Positions 57,319-64,000 of a DNA stretch of 64,000 nucleotides are shown piece by piece (the first letter of the stretch is position 1; each line of letters opens with the position of its first letter). This DNA is from Streptomyces xinghaiensis S187. GTDB lineage: Bacteria; Actinomycetota; Actinomycetes; Streptomycetales; Streptomycetaceae. Where the stretch lies: assembly GCF_000220705.2 (NCBI RefSeq), contig NZ_CP023202.1, forward strand, positions 3,658,001-3,722,000. Direction: 5' to 3'. A program made the translations under genes and the position numbers. The notes below the pieces were generated by a model. The model saw only the letters and a list, made by a program, of their open reading frames with translations. It searched no databases and was not told the DNA's origin.

Positions 57319-57582
57319 CCCCCACCTCGCGCCCGTATGCGCCCGGCCCGCGCGTGGAAGCGGGGGATTGGCGCACCGGGTCGTTCACCTCCGATTCGCC
57401 CTGGGAACGTACGGCGGCGGCCGGAAATTTCCACGATGCGCCCTGATCGGTACACGTCGGCGGAGCCACACGCGAACAGCACAACTCCGCTTTCCCAAGA
57501 GGGACTTGTGTGAACAGCGCCACTCTCCCGACACCCGTAGGATCTGCCGTGGCCATCGGACTCCGGGGAAAGGGGCCACGCC

Positions 57583-58335
57583 GTGCGCGGTGGGGGAGGG
57601 AGACCCGGGCGGGTGCGGTGCGCACTGGCGCTCGCCGCGTCGACTGTCCTGGTGGCCGGGTGTGGCGGCGACGGTCTGGGCGATCCGCCTCCGCGCCCGA
57701 CCGATGGGCCGGCGATCAGCAGTTGTGTGACCTCTTCCGGGGACCTCGTGGCCGACCTGAACGCCGACGGCACGGCCGACCGTGTCTCTCCTCCTTCTCC
57801 CACAGGCGCCGGCCTGACCATCACCTTCGGAGCCGAGAACGGGCAGGACACGGAGGTGGAGCCCCGGGACCTGGTCGGAGACGACGGTGAGGACGCGGTC
57901 GACGTGCTGGCCGTCGTGGCCGACTTCGACCGGGACGGCTGGAACGACCTCTTCATCGCCGCCACCGGTGCGAAGGGCGGTGACGACCCGTTGGATCCCG
58001 ACGTCTCCGAACTGCGGCGCGGACCGTTCTCGCCGCGCGGACGCGGACAGAGCGCTCACCCGGTGGACCTGTACGAGCCGCGTGCCGTCACCGTCGCCGA
58101 CTACAACCACGACCGCTACCCGGACCTCGCGTCCTACGGCCACGAGGGCGACGGCGTCTACGCGACCACGGCCCGCCTCGGCGGCGAGAAGGGCCTCGAC
58201 CCGGAGTTCGATGAGGGGAACAAGCCGTACGAGAAGGTGGCCGAGCGCACCGGCCGGATGACCCCCGACTCCATGCCCGAGGCCGACCCGACAGCATTCC
58301 ACCCGCCCTGCGCCGGCGACGACGGCCCCGGCTGA
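57583..58335 (+). CDS. Lipoprotein with FG-GAP/VCBS-like repeat
   Basis: The 250-residue product has a lipoprotein signal (RCALALAASTVLVAGC, lipobox LVAGC), then a low-complexity stretch and VCBS/FG-GAP-type elements: LVADLNADGTADRV, VADFDRDGWNDLFI and VADYNHDRYPDLAS, each with Asp-rich calcium loops. It is shorter than true propeller proteins. GTG 57583 follows GGGGAAAGGGG at some distance; a TAGGAT hexamer near 57538 may be the -10. Confidence 0.75.
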   Translation: MRGGGGRPGRVRCALALAASTVLVAGCGGDGLGDPPPRPTDGPAISSCVTSSGDLVADLNADGTADRVSPPSPTGAGLTITFGAENGQDTEVEPRDLVGDDGEDAVDVLAVVADFDRDGWNDLFIAATGAKGGDDPLDPDVSELRRGPFSPRGRGQSAHPVDLYEPRAVTVADYNHDRYPDLASYGHEGDGVYATTARLGGEKGLDPEFDEGNKPYEKVAERTGRMTPDSMPEADPTAFHPPCAGDDGPG

Positions 58336-58632
58336 CGAGCCCGAGACGGACCGAGCCTTTGGGCAACCCGGGTGACAGCGCACTCGTGCGGCGGGGATCA
58401 GCGACGAGGGGGGCAGCCGACCGGCTGTGGTTGACCGTGGCTCTCCGCTTGTACCGGCACGCCTTTGGCGCGGACGACGTGCTGAGAGAGGACACGGTGT
58501 GTGCCCCCGCTCCGGCGGGACGGGACGGGACGGGGCGGGGATCCGGCCGCGCGTCTGACGCTTCATGATCCACTTGCGTTCCTGCGGCAAGAGCCGGGGA
58601 AAGCCGGCTCCCGCCTCCCAGGAAGGATTCAT

Positions 58633-59228
58633 GTGCTTCTCAGACGCACCGTGCTGACCGTGGCGTTCGTTGTTGCCGTCGGCCTGCCGATGGCAGGGAC
58701 CGCCGCGGCCGAGCAGAAGACGGCGGCCGGCTGGATCACCGCCACCGACTGCTCCTCCGGCTCTCCCGCCTTGGCCGCGCTCACCCCGTGAGCGGGGACA
58801 CCGCCGGCCCCTTCGTGCAGAACGCCGAGGACGGCGTCCTTCCTCCGAAGGGCTCTGCCCTGGCGTACATCCAGCGCGACGACACCCGCGTCCCCCAGGA
58901 GGAGGGCCGCATATACGCCCGGAATCCGGTGATCGCCGACACCGACGGCGGTGACCAGCGTGTCCTGGTCCAGGGCATCCGGCCCGAGACCGGCGAGGCC
59001 CTCTGCGTCGGGCATCCCGGCTGGTCCCCGGAGGGCGGCGGATCGTCTACAACAGCCCGCGCGGCATGGAGTGGGTCAACACTGACGGCACCGGGCAGGA
59101 GGTGCTCACGCCGAGCGGCGGCGCGGGTACCTTCTCGCCCGACGGCAAGAGCATCGCCTTCGTCGAGACCACCGGGTACGGCCTGAGCGTCGTCACCGTG
59201 GCCACCGGGCCGCAGGTCCGGTCGAGGT
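58633..59228 (+). pseudogene. Frameshifted secreted TolB-like (WD40-type) propeller gene
   Basis: Three reading frames follow one another. GTG 58633 (GGAAGGA upstream) starts a signal peptide (LRRTVLTVAFVVAVGLPMAGTAAAE) that runs into a stop at 58789. The second frame (GTG at 58788) gives AGPFVQNAEDGVLPPKG and VCVGHPGWSPEGG-type propeller sequence. At about 59036 the frame shifts to RIVYNSPRGMEWVNTDGTG and FSPDGKSIAFVE. Restoring one G at each junction gives a continuous reading of a TolB-like propeller. The protein ends early at about 59228. Confidence 0.75.
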
Positions 59229-59257
59229 GGCAGGCAGCCGGAGTGCGACTGCCTGCC
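59229..59257 (+). terminator. 9-bp hairpin with T tract
   Basis: GGCAGGCAG (59229-59237) pairs with CTGCCTGCC (59249-59257), followed by TTTCT. It ends the pseudogene transcript and faces the convergent peptidoglycan-binding gene. Confidence 0.75.
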
Positions 59258-59295
59258 TTTCTCAGCCGGAGACGCGGTTCATGCGCGGTTTTGGA

Positions 59296-59760
59296 TCAGC
59301 AGATGCTGACGGCCTTGTCGCCGAACCTCTTGAACGCTGCCCGGGTGCCGTCCCCGGCGATTCCGTCGATCGGGCCGGTGTAGCCGTAGACGCTCTTCAG
59401 CATGCGCTGCAAAGCCTTGATCGTGTTGGGCCCGGGGATGCCGTCGATCGCGTCGTTGTAGTCCCAGTACTCGGCGAGGGGCCGCTGCAACGCCTTCCAG
59501 CTATTAGTGCCGAGCAGCCCGTCGATCGCGTCGTTGTAGCCCCAGTCCACCGCCAGGCAGCGCTGGACCGCCTTGGCCTGGGTGGTGCTGAGGCCGAAGT
59601 TGTACACCGCGAGCGTGCCGACCTCGCCAGTCACCGCCGTCTGCTTGACAGCCGTGGCGGTCGCGGCGGAGCTGACAGTCGCGCCCGCGAGGCTCCCGGC
59701 GGCGATACCCGCCGCGGCGATGATGGCGACGGCAGTCCGTTTCAGAGTGTTCAGTCGCAT
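59296..59760 (-). CDS. Secreted peptidoglycan-binding-like repeat protein
   Basis: The 154-residue exported protein has a signal peptide (residues 1-33, ending SSAATA) and two PG_binding_1-like repeats (KAVQRCLAVDWGYNDAIDGLLGTNSWKALQR and IKALQRMLKSVYGYTGPIDGIAGDGT). Two Cys (LAVDW region and the C-terminal IC) may form a disulfide. It has no catalytic domain, so it probably binds cell-wall peptides or stabilises a partner. ATG 59760 follows CAGGGGGAAAG. GC content is lower than in flanking genes. Confidence 0.8.
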   Translation of the reverse strand: MRLNTLKRTAVAIIAAAGIAAGSLAGATVSSAATATAVKQTAVTGEVGTLAVYNFGLSTTQAKAVQRCLAVDWGYNDAIDGLLGTNSWKALQRPLAEYWDYNDAIDGIPGPNTIKALQRMLKSVYGYTGPIDGIAGDGTRAAFKRFGDKAVSIC

Positions 59761-60343
59761 GCTTTCCCCCTGTTATGCCACGGAGCGGCTTCTGGTCTGG
59801 CTCCGCCGGTACCGCTCCAGGAAGTCCGGCGACCTCACGTTGGCATGACGGTGCTGACACGGGAACCTGGAAAGTTCCAGGGCATCTGGGCTTATCTTCA
59901 GCCCCACTGCTGTTTGGGGGACAGCCGGAGTACGGCCGAAACAGGCAACCGCAGTAATGCGGGTACCTGATCTTGAGCTGGAGCCGCGTCCGCGCAGGTT
60001 GTCACGGCCGCTGTCGCGGCAAACATGCGGTTTGCCGCAACAGGCCGATATGGCGTCACGGCCAAGTGACTTGCGGGATCGTGCCTCAACGGCACCCTTC
60101 TGCCGTACTCCGGTCGCCCTCGAAGATGGAGCGCCCGCAGGCGCAGCCGAGCACGAACGACCTTGACTCGGGCCGAAGGACGGCCACCATCACGGCACCG
60201 AGGAAGGACCCCAGCACCCCGAGAGGGTGTCAAAACTCACCGGCATCCCCCGGCCTGCGGAACACGAACCGCTGTCGCATGGACTGCCCGCCGCCCGCCG
60301 GTGACTGCGGCTTCCGGCCCTTCAGGACGGCGACAACTGCTTT
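59761..60343. other. Long non-coding region with a hairpin
   Basis: Nearly 600 bases without a convincing gene separate the peptidoglycan-binding gene start from the VapC stop. Composition is visibly less GC-rich than average. The only structure is GCGGCAAAC-ATGCG-GTTTGCCGC (60016-60038), a 9-bp hairpin. This could be the debris of a former gene next to the tRNA locus. Confidence 0.4.
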
Positions 60344-60778
60344 TTACAGGTCGTCGGGCAGAAGTCGAAAGGCGTGATTGCCGGTGAGGGGGGTGACGGC
60401 TCTGAAGTCCCGGCGGTCGAGGGTCAGGATGGTCTCGGTGTCGTACGCCTCGGCCAGGACGACGTTCACGGCGTCGGTCAGATCGAGCCGCAGGGCCGCG
60501 TAGCGGTTCTGGACAACGCGGGCCTTGCGCATTGTGCCGGCGGACAACTCGGGGATGGCCAGGCGTCCGGTTCGCTCTTGGGCCAGCAGCCAGTCATTCA
60601 CTGCGTAGGCGGCTCTGCGGTTGACGTTGCGCGTGGTGATGTGCTCGATCTCCAAGATCACCAGTGGCGATACAACGGTCAGTGCAGCCTGGCGCAGGGC
60701 GGTCCGAGAGGCTTCGTGTTCGGGGTCCGACGCGTTGAGGGCAGCCACCAAGCCGGAGGTGTCACCGATGACGATCAC
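60344..60778 (-). CDS. VapC-family PIN-domain ribonuclease toxin
   Basis: The 144-residue protein is a PIN-domain nuclease: conserved acidic residues in IVIGDTSGLVAALN (Asp 6), the Glu in VILEIEH and the later RLDLTDAVNVVLAEAYDTETILTLDRRDF. It is a probable site-specific RNase toxin. Its ATG overlaps the antitoxin stop (ATGA at 60775-60778), the standard order antitoxin then toxin. Confidence 0.93.
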   Translation of the reverse strand: MIVIGDTSGLVAALNASDPEHEASRTALRQAALTVVSPLVILEIEHITTRNVNRRAAYAVNDWLLAQERTGRLAIPELSAGTMRKARVVQNRYAALRLDLTDAVNVVLAEAYDTETILTLDRRDFRAVTPLTGNHAFRLLPDDL

Positions 60779-61014
60779 TCGGTGTCCGCCACGCCATCCG
60801 ATACCGCTCGGTCGATCTCCTCGGCACTAACCGGGCCCCCAAAGTCCAGGCTGGGGATGTCCCAATCCTCGTCCCAGCGTCGGGTGCGCAGGGCCGCGAG
60901 GTGGAAAGCCTCCCGGAAGTACTCCGACTCCGGCCGTCCCTCGCGCGCTGCCGCTTCCTTGATCAGCGCGAGATCCTCCTCATCGACCATGACGGTCGTC
61001 TTCTTCAGGCTCAT
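60775..61014 (-). CDS. Ribbon-helix-helix antitoxin (VapB-like)
   Basis: The 79-residue protein has a ribbon-helix-helix start (SLKKTTVMVDEEDLALIKEAAAREGR) and an acidic C-terminus (EEIDRAVSDGVADTE) that should block the PIN nuclease. The ATG at 61014 lies four bases before the operator palindrome (61017-61040) and lacks a ribosome site; TACCAT on its strand is six bases before the ATG, which suggests a leaderless transcript. Stop overlaps the toxin ATG. Confidence 0.9.
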   Translation of the reverse strand: MSLKKTTVMVDEEDLALIKEAAAREGRPESEYFREAFHLAALRTRRWDEDWDIPSLDFGGPVSAEEIDRAVSDGVADTE

Positions 61015-61016
61015 GT

Positions 61017-61040
61017 GGTTATGGTACCTCAGCCATAACC
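61017..61040 (-). promoter_or_regulatory. Operator of the VapBC-like operon
   Basis: GGTTATGG (61017-61024) and CCATAACC (61033-61040) form a perfect 8-bp inverted repeat around eight bases. It overlaps the presumed -10 TACCAT of a leaderless promoter, matching the autoregulation common in ribbon-helix-helix antitoxin operons. Confidence 0.75.
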
Positions 61041-61164
61041 ATGCCTCTGGGGTCCTTCCGACGGCAACCGCCCATCCCGTGGCTCGGGGATTGCCTTCGC
61101 GCCAGGGGAGAGTGGCCTTCCGATGCGGATCTAGTGCAAGGTGCTTGGAGCGGTCCAAAAGCCC

Positions 61165-61196
61165 AAAAAAGCCCCGGGCCTCTGGCCTGGGGCTTT
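61165..61196 (-). terminator. Rho-independent terminator of tRNA-Gly
   Basis: On the minus strand AAAGCCCC-A-GGCC-AGA-GGCC-C-GGGGCTTT forms a 13-bp stem with one wobble pair, followed by six T (61170-61165). It is the only classical T-tract terminator in the window and ends the tRNA transcript five bases after the CCA. Confidence 0.92.
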
Positions 61197-61200
61197 CGCG

Positions 61201-61274
61201 TGGAGCGGGTGACGGGAATCGAACCCGCGCTCTGAGCTTGGGAAGCTCATGTTCTACCATTAAACTACACCCGC
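61201..61274 (-). tRNA. tRNA-Gly (anticodon CCC)
   Basis: Read on the minus strand, a 7-bp acceptor stem (GCGGGTG/CACCCGC), D arm with TGGTAGAAC, anticodon arm TGAGC-TTCCCAA-GCTCA with anticodon CCC, and TTCGATT loop with a GCGGG-CCCGT stem are all present. The 3' end is encoded as U73 plus CCA (61203-61201). It reads GGG codons. The region 3' of the gene (lower coordinates) is a possible integration hotspot. Confidence 0.97.
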
Positions 61275-61562
61275 GAGGAGGGGCCGTTGGAGGCGCCTCA
61301 CCGTCGCATACTGTACCCCATCGTGACCCCCGGCGTAGGAGCCGTGGGGTCTTTTGCGTTGTTCGGGAGGGGGCGGGGCCGGTGTGCGGAACCGGTGGGG
61401 ATTCGGTGGGGCGGGAAGCGCGGGAGGGGACGGGGAGCGGTTATGGGGTGCGGGAGTTGGGGCATACGGTGGGGCGGAGAGCCGCCTCGGGTGGCGTCGG
61501 GTCCATCCCCTAATGTGGCCTTCGTCCGTCCACGCTTCATGGGGATTGGGGAAAAGGACTCG
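61275..61562. other. Intergenic region upstream of tRNA and zinc-ribbon genes
   Basis: This gap holds the divergent promoters of tRNA-Gly and the small zinc-ribbon gene. It is G-rich with no clear motif; a long frame from 61287 is in frame with the zinc-ribbon protein but looks non-coding. Confidence 0.4.
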
Positions 61563-61727
61563 ATGCAGCACACCGTCGTCCGCTGTGCCGAAGGGCACGT
61601 TTTCAGCACCGCTTCGTTCCCGATGCAGAACCTCGGCAGTGGCAGGCTCGGGCCCGGCCGGCTGCTGCGGTGCCCGCGCTGCGCCCGGCTGCGTCACTCG
61701 GTGCCGGTCGGGCAGGGGAAGCGTTAG
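61563..61727 (+). CDS. Small zinc-ribbon-like conserved protein
   Basis: The 54-residue protein QHTVVRCAEGHVFSTASFPM ... RLLRCPRCARLRHSVPVGQGKR has a Cys-x3-His and a CxxC pair that should bind one zinc ion. It is a widely conserved small Streptomyces protein of unknown function. ATG 61563 follows AAAAGGA. It is transcribed with space before dcd. Confidence 0.75.
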   Translation: MQHTVVRCAEGHVFSTASFPMQNLGSGRLGPGRLLRCPRCARLRHSVPVGQGKR

Positions 61728-61949
61728 CGGGAGCGGTCTCCGGCTCGGGGAGCAGTCAGATGCTTAGGCTCCGGTGTCCGGTCCGGGCTCTGCGCCCGGG
61801 CCCGGCACCCGGCGGCCCGGTGGCCGGGGCCTCCCGGCCGCCGGTGAGCGGTCGTTGAGCGGGTTGCGGCCCGCGGATGGGGGGAGAGAGCGACGTGTGG
61901 GCCCGGGGCGATTGGGCCGGGCCCGCGTCGGCCGCGTAACCTTCGGTCC

Positions 61950-62525
61950 GTGCTTCTCTCCGACAAGGACATCCGGACCGAGATCGACGCCGGACGGGTG
62001 CGGATCGATCCCTACGATCCCGCCATGATCCAGCCGTCGAGCATCGACGTGCGGCTGGACCGCTACTTCCGGGTGTTCGAGAACCACCGGTACCCCCACA
62101 TCGACCCCGCCGTCGAACAGTCCGATCTGACGCGGCTGGTCGAGCCCGAGGGGGACGAGGCGTTCATCCTGCACCCCGGCGAGTTCGTGCTCGCCTCGAC
62201 CTACGAGGTCATCACGCTGCCGGACGATCTCGCCTCCCGGCTGGAGGGCAAGTCCAGCCTCGGCCGGCTCGGGCTGCTGACCCACTCCACCGCCGGCTTC
62301 ATCGACCCCGGCTTCTCCGGCCATGTGACGCTCGAACTCTCCAACATGGCCACGCTGCCCATCAAGCTCTGGCCCGGGATGAAGATCGGGCAGCTCTGCA
62401 TGTTCAAGCTCGCCTCACCGGCGGAGCACCCCTACGGCTCCGCCGCATACGGCTCCCGCTACCAGGGGCAGCGCGGGCCGACTCCTTCGCGCTCGTATCT
62501 CAATTTCCACCGGACCCAGGTCTGA
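61950..62525 (+). CDS. dcd: dCTP deaminase
   Basis: The 191-residue enzyme converts dCTP to dUTP in thymidylate supply. The family start LLSDKDIRTEIDAGRVRIDPYD, the substrate-binding EGKSSLGRLGL (about residues 107-117), the catalytic-region HSTAGFIDPGFSGHVTLEL with the essential Glu, and the C-terminal SRYQGQRGPTPSRSYLNF are all intact. GTG 61950 is the start. Length matches actinobacterial Dcd (191 residues). Confidence 0.97.
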   Translation: MLLSDKDIRTEIDAGRVRIDPYDPAMIQPSSIDVRLDRYFRVFENHRYPHIDPAVEQSDLTRLVEPEGDEAFILHPGEFVLASTYEVITLPDDLASRLEGKSSLGRLGLLTHSTAGFIDPGFSGHVTLELSNMATLPIKLWPGMKIGQLCMFKLASPAEHPYGSAAYGSRYQGQRGPTPSRSYLNFHRTQV

Positions 62526-62912
62526 GGCCCCCGTCGCCTTGATGCGGTGACGGCACGCCCCTCGACGGGCGGTGCGCAAAACGGCTGTTCCGCGAGCTTC
62601 CCTTACTTTTCGTCGCGGCCATGAGGCCCTTTCGTGGGCATTCTTGTGGTGTGATGGAAATCTTCAGTCGGCATATGTGCTCGTGTGGTTATGTGATGTA
62701 TTTCGATCACCCATGGCCGATATTGTCGTAATTCACTCAAATGCGCTGTGTTGTGACGTTCTCCAGCGGCTGATCTGGCGTTTGATTCGGGGGTCGAAGA
62801 ACAGAGCGTTGAACCCTGATGCCGTCGTTATGGGGAAAGGCAAAACGGTTCGGCGTGCCGGCCAAGAGCCGTGAAAAATTCCTCACAATTCCGCGCAGGA
62901 GTAGGGCTCGCC
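62526..62912. promoter_or_regulatory. AT-rich intergenic region
   Basis: The gap before the DUF3494 gene is near 50% GC at 62640-62800, the lowest in the window. It contains several T-rich -10-like sequences (TATGTG, TATTTC, TATTGT) and no convincing gene. It is likely promoter or transferred DNA. Confidence 0.5.
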
Positions 62913-64000
62913 ATGACACTGAACATCTCTTGTGTGCCTCGTTGGCGCACGCTTTCCACCTGGATCGCGGCCGCCCTGGCCGTGGCAGTCGCCACCTTCG
63001 CGGTGGCCATGATGCCGACGCGAGCGCACGCCATCGCAACGGCCGTCCCGCTCGGCACCGCCGACTCCTTCGCGGTGCTGGCGGGTCAGTCGGTCACCAA
63101 CACCGGTCCGACCGTGGTGACCGGCGACCTCGGAGTGAGCCCGGGAACGGCGATCACCGGATTTCCTCCCGGCCTGGTGATCGGCAGTGTGCATTCCGCC
63201 GATGCCGTGGCACTGCAGGCAAAGACCGACTTGACCACCGCATACATCAACGCCGCCAGCCAGGCTCCGGATGCCAGCATCTCCGGTGACCTGGGCGGCC
63301 TGACGCTGACTCCGGGTGTCTACAACGCCTCTTCCTCCATCGGACTCACCGGCACACTCACGCTGGACGCCCAGGGCGACCCCAACGCGGTGTGGGTGTT
63401 CCAGGTCGGATCGACGCTGACGACGGCGTCCGCCAGCCGCGTGCTCCTGGTCAACGGTGCCTCGCCGTGCAACGTCTTCTGGCAGGTCGGGAGTTCCGCC
63501 ACGATCGGCACCGACTCGACCTTCGTCGGCACGATCCTGGCCCAGGCGTCGATCACCGTCACTTCGGGGGCGACCATCGACGGCCGCGCGCTGGCGCGGA
63601 GCGGCTCCGTGACGATGGACAACAACAGGATCACGCGGCCGTCGTGTGCGGGCACCACCACCGGCGGAACCACCGGCGGGACCACTGGGGGAACCACTGG
63701 TGGGACCACCGGGGCGACCACGGGCGGGACCACCACCGGTACCACTACGGGCGGAACGACCACAGGCCTGGTCGGCGGCCTCATCGGCGGCCTCTTCCCC
63801 GGCGGCACCACGGGTGCCACAACGGGTGCCACCACAGGCACCACAACGGGTGCCACCGTGGGCAGCACCGCGGGCGGGTTCCCAGGGTTCCCGGGCGGCA
63901 CCATCGCCGGGACGACGGGCGGCGACGACGGTGGCCAGACCATCGGTGGTGGAGACGGCGGCAAAGACCACGGCAAGCACGGCAAGCACGGCAAGCACCA
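62913..64000 (+). CDS. Secreted DUF3494 ice-binding-like protein (3' end beyond window)
   Basis: At least 362 residues are encoded. A signal (WRTLSTWIAAALAVAVATFAVAMMPTRAHA) is followed by a DUF3494 beta-helix (about residues 45-235): VPLGTADSFAVLAGQSVTNTG, VVTGDLGVSPG, FQVGSTLTTASASRVLL and GTILAQASITVTSGATIDGRAL. This fold binds ice in some bacteria; in others it serves adhesion. A Thr/Gly repeat (TTGGTTGG-type) and a GKHGKHGKH end follow, and the frame is open at the edge. ATG 62913 follows GCAGGAGTAGG. Codons use more A/T than neighbouring genes, hinting at transfer. Confidence 0.92.
   Translation, partial: MTLNISCVPRWRTLSTWIAAALAVAVATFAVAMMPTRAHAIATAVPLGTADSFAVLAGQSVTNTGPTVVTGDLGVSPGTAITGFPPGLVIGSVHSADAVALQAKTDLTTAYINAASQAPDASISGDLGGLTLTPGVYNASSSIGLTGTLTLDAQGDPNAVWVFQVGSTLTTASASRVLLVNGASPCNVFWQVGSSATIGTDSTFVGTILAQASITVTSGATIDGRALARSGSVTMDNNRITRPSCAGTTTGGTTGGTTGGTTGGTTGATTGGTTTGTTTGGTTTGLVGGLIGGLFPGGTTGATTGATTGTTTGATVGSTAGGFPGFPGGTIAGTTGGDDGGQTIGGGDGGKDHGKHGKHGKH

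Noticed and set aside
59898..60233. Leftward 111-residue frame
   Set aside because: Arg/Ala-rich, no ribosome site, no recognisable feature.

Overview
The window is about 72-75% GC by eye, with strong G/C bias at third codon positions, GTG starts, Streptomyces-type gene families and long G/C-rich hairpins between convergent genes. It is almost certainly chromosomal DNA of a Streptomyces or close relative. About 64 coding regions, one tRNA and several operators and terminators can be supported; there is no rRNA, CRISPR array, transposase or integrase.

Layout. 1-5.5 kb: 5' part of methionyl-tRNA synthetase, an NfeD-flotillin pair and a von Willebrand A protein. 5.5-11 kb: a PhoX-type phosphatase behind a good PHO box, a LigD-type polymerase, and a TetR regulator divergent from an FMN reductase with a palindromic operator between them. 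11-16.4 kb: a pectate lyase followed by a 1293-residue one-chain sensor (LacI-type binding domain, degenerate histidine-kinase and receiver parts, AraC output). 16.4-20.6 kb: an ABC exporter, an MFS transporter and a secreted low-complexity protein. 20.9-27 kb: a sulfur block (thioredoxin, class V PLP enzyme, 1-Cys peroxiredoxin, sulfide:quinone-reductase-like flavoprotein, TusE/DsrC-like carrier, DsrE-like protein). 27-30.9 kb: LysR/DapA pair, three small GntR regulators and two coupled small genes. 31-46 kb: mainly exported proteins (FG-GAP, PGRP amidase, hydrolase, DUF4397, sortase, ECF sigma/anti-sigma, DD-carboxypeptidase, DUF3048 lipoprotein, second PhoX-like protein, erythromycin esterase family, GH5 cellulase). 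45.6-48.7 kb: a TetR-monooxygenase operon, an orphan double-glycine leader peptide and a zinc-ribbon protein. 48.8-51 kb: a second sulfur locus, with a Cys-rich protein and split YeeE/YedE transporter genes. 51-57.3 kb: a truncated DUF5707 remnant, a kinase with a second dead kinase module plus its regulator, and a protein resembling contractile-injection-system cargo. 57.5-61.3 kb: a pseudogene, small secreted genes and a VapBC pair on the 3' side of tRNA-Gly(CCC). 61.5-64 kb: a small zinc-ribbon protein, dCTP deaminase and the start of a DUF3494 ice-binding-like protein.

How genes may work together. The most interesting signal is a set of similar short operators (ATACCC-N4-GGGTAT type, as bound by CsoR/CstR-family copper or persulfide sensors) in front of thioredoxin, the sulfide:quinone-reductase operon and, as three tandem copies, the Cys-rich/YeeE operon 22 kb away. 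With a weaker site before the peroxiredoxin this suggests a dispersed sulfide/persulfide regulon whose regulator is not in the window. A second theme is plant-polymer use: the pectate lyase beside the large sensor, and the GH5 cellulase. A third is phosphate control: two PhoX-like phosphatases, one with a clear PHO box and one with a weak half-site.
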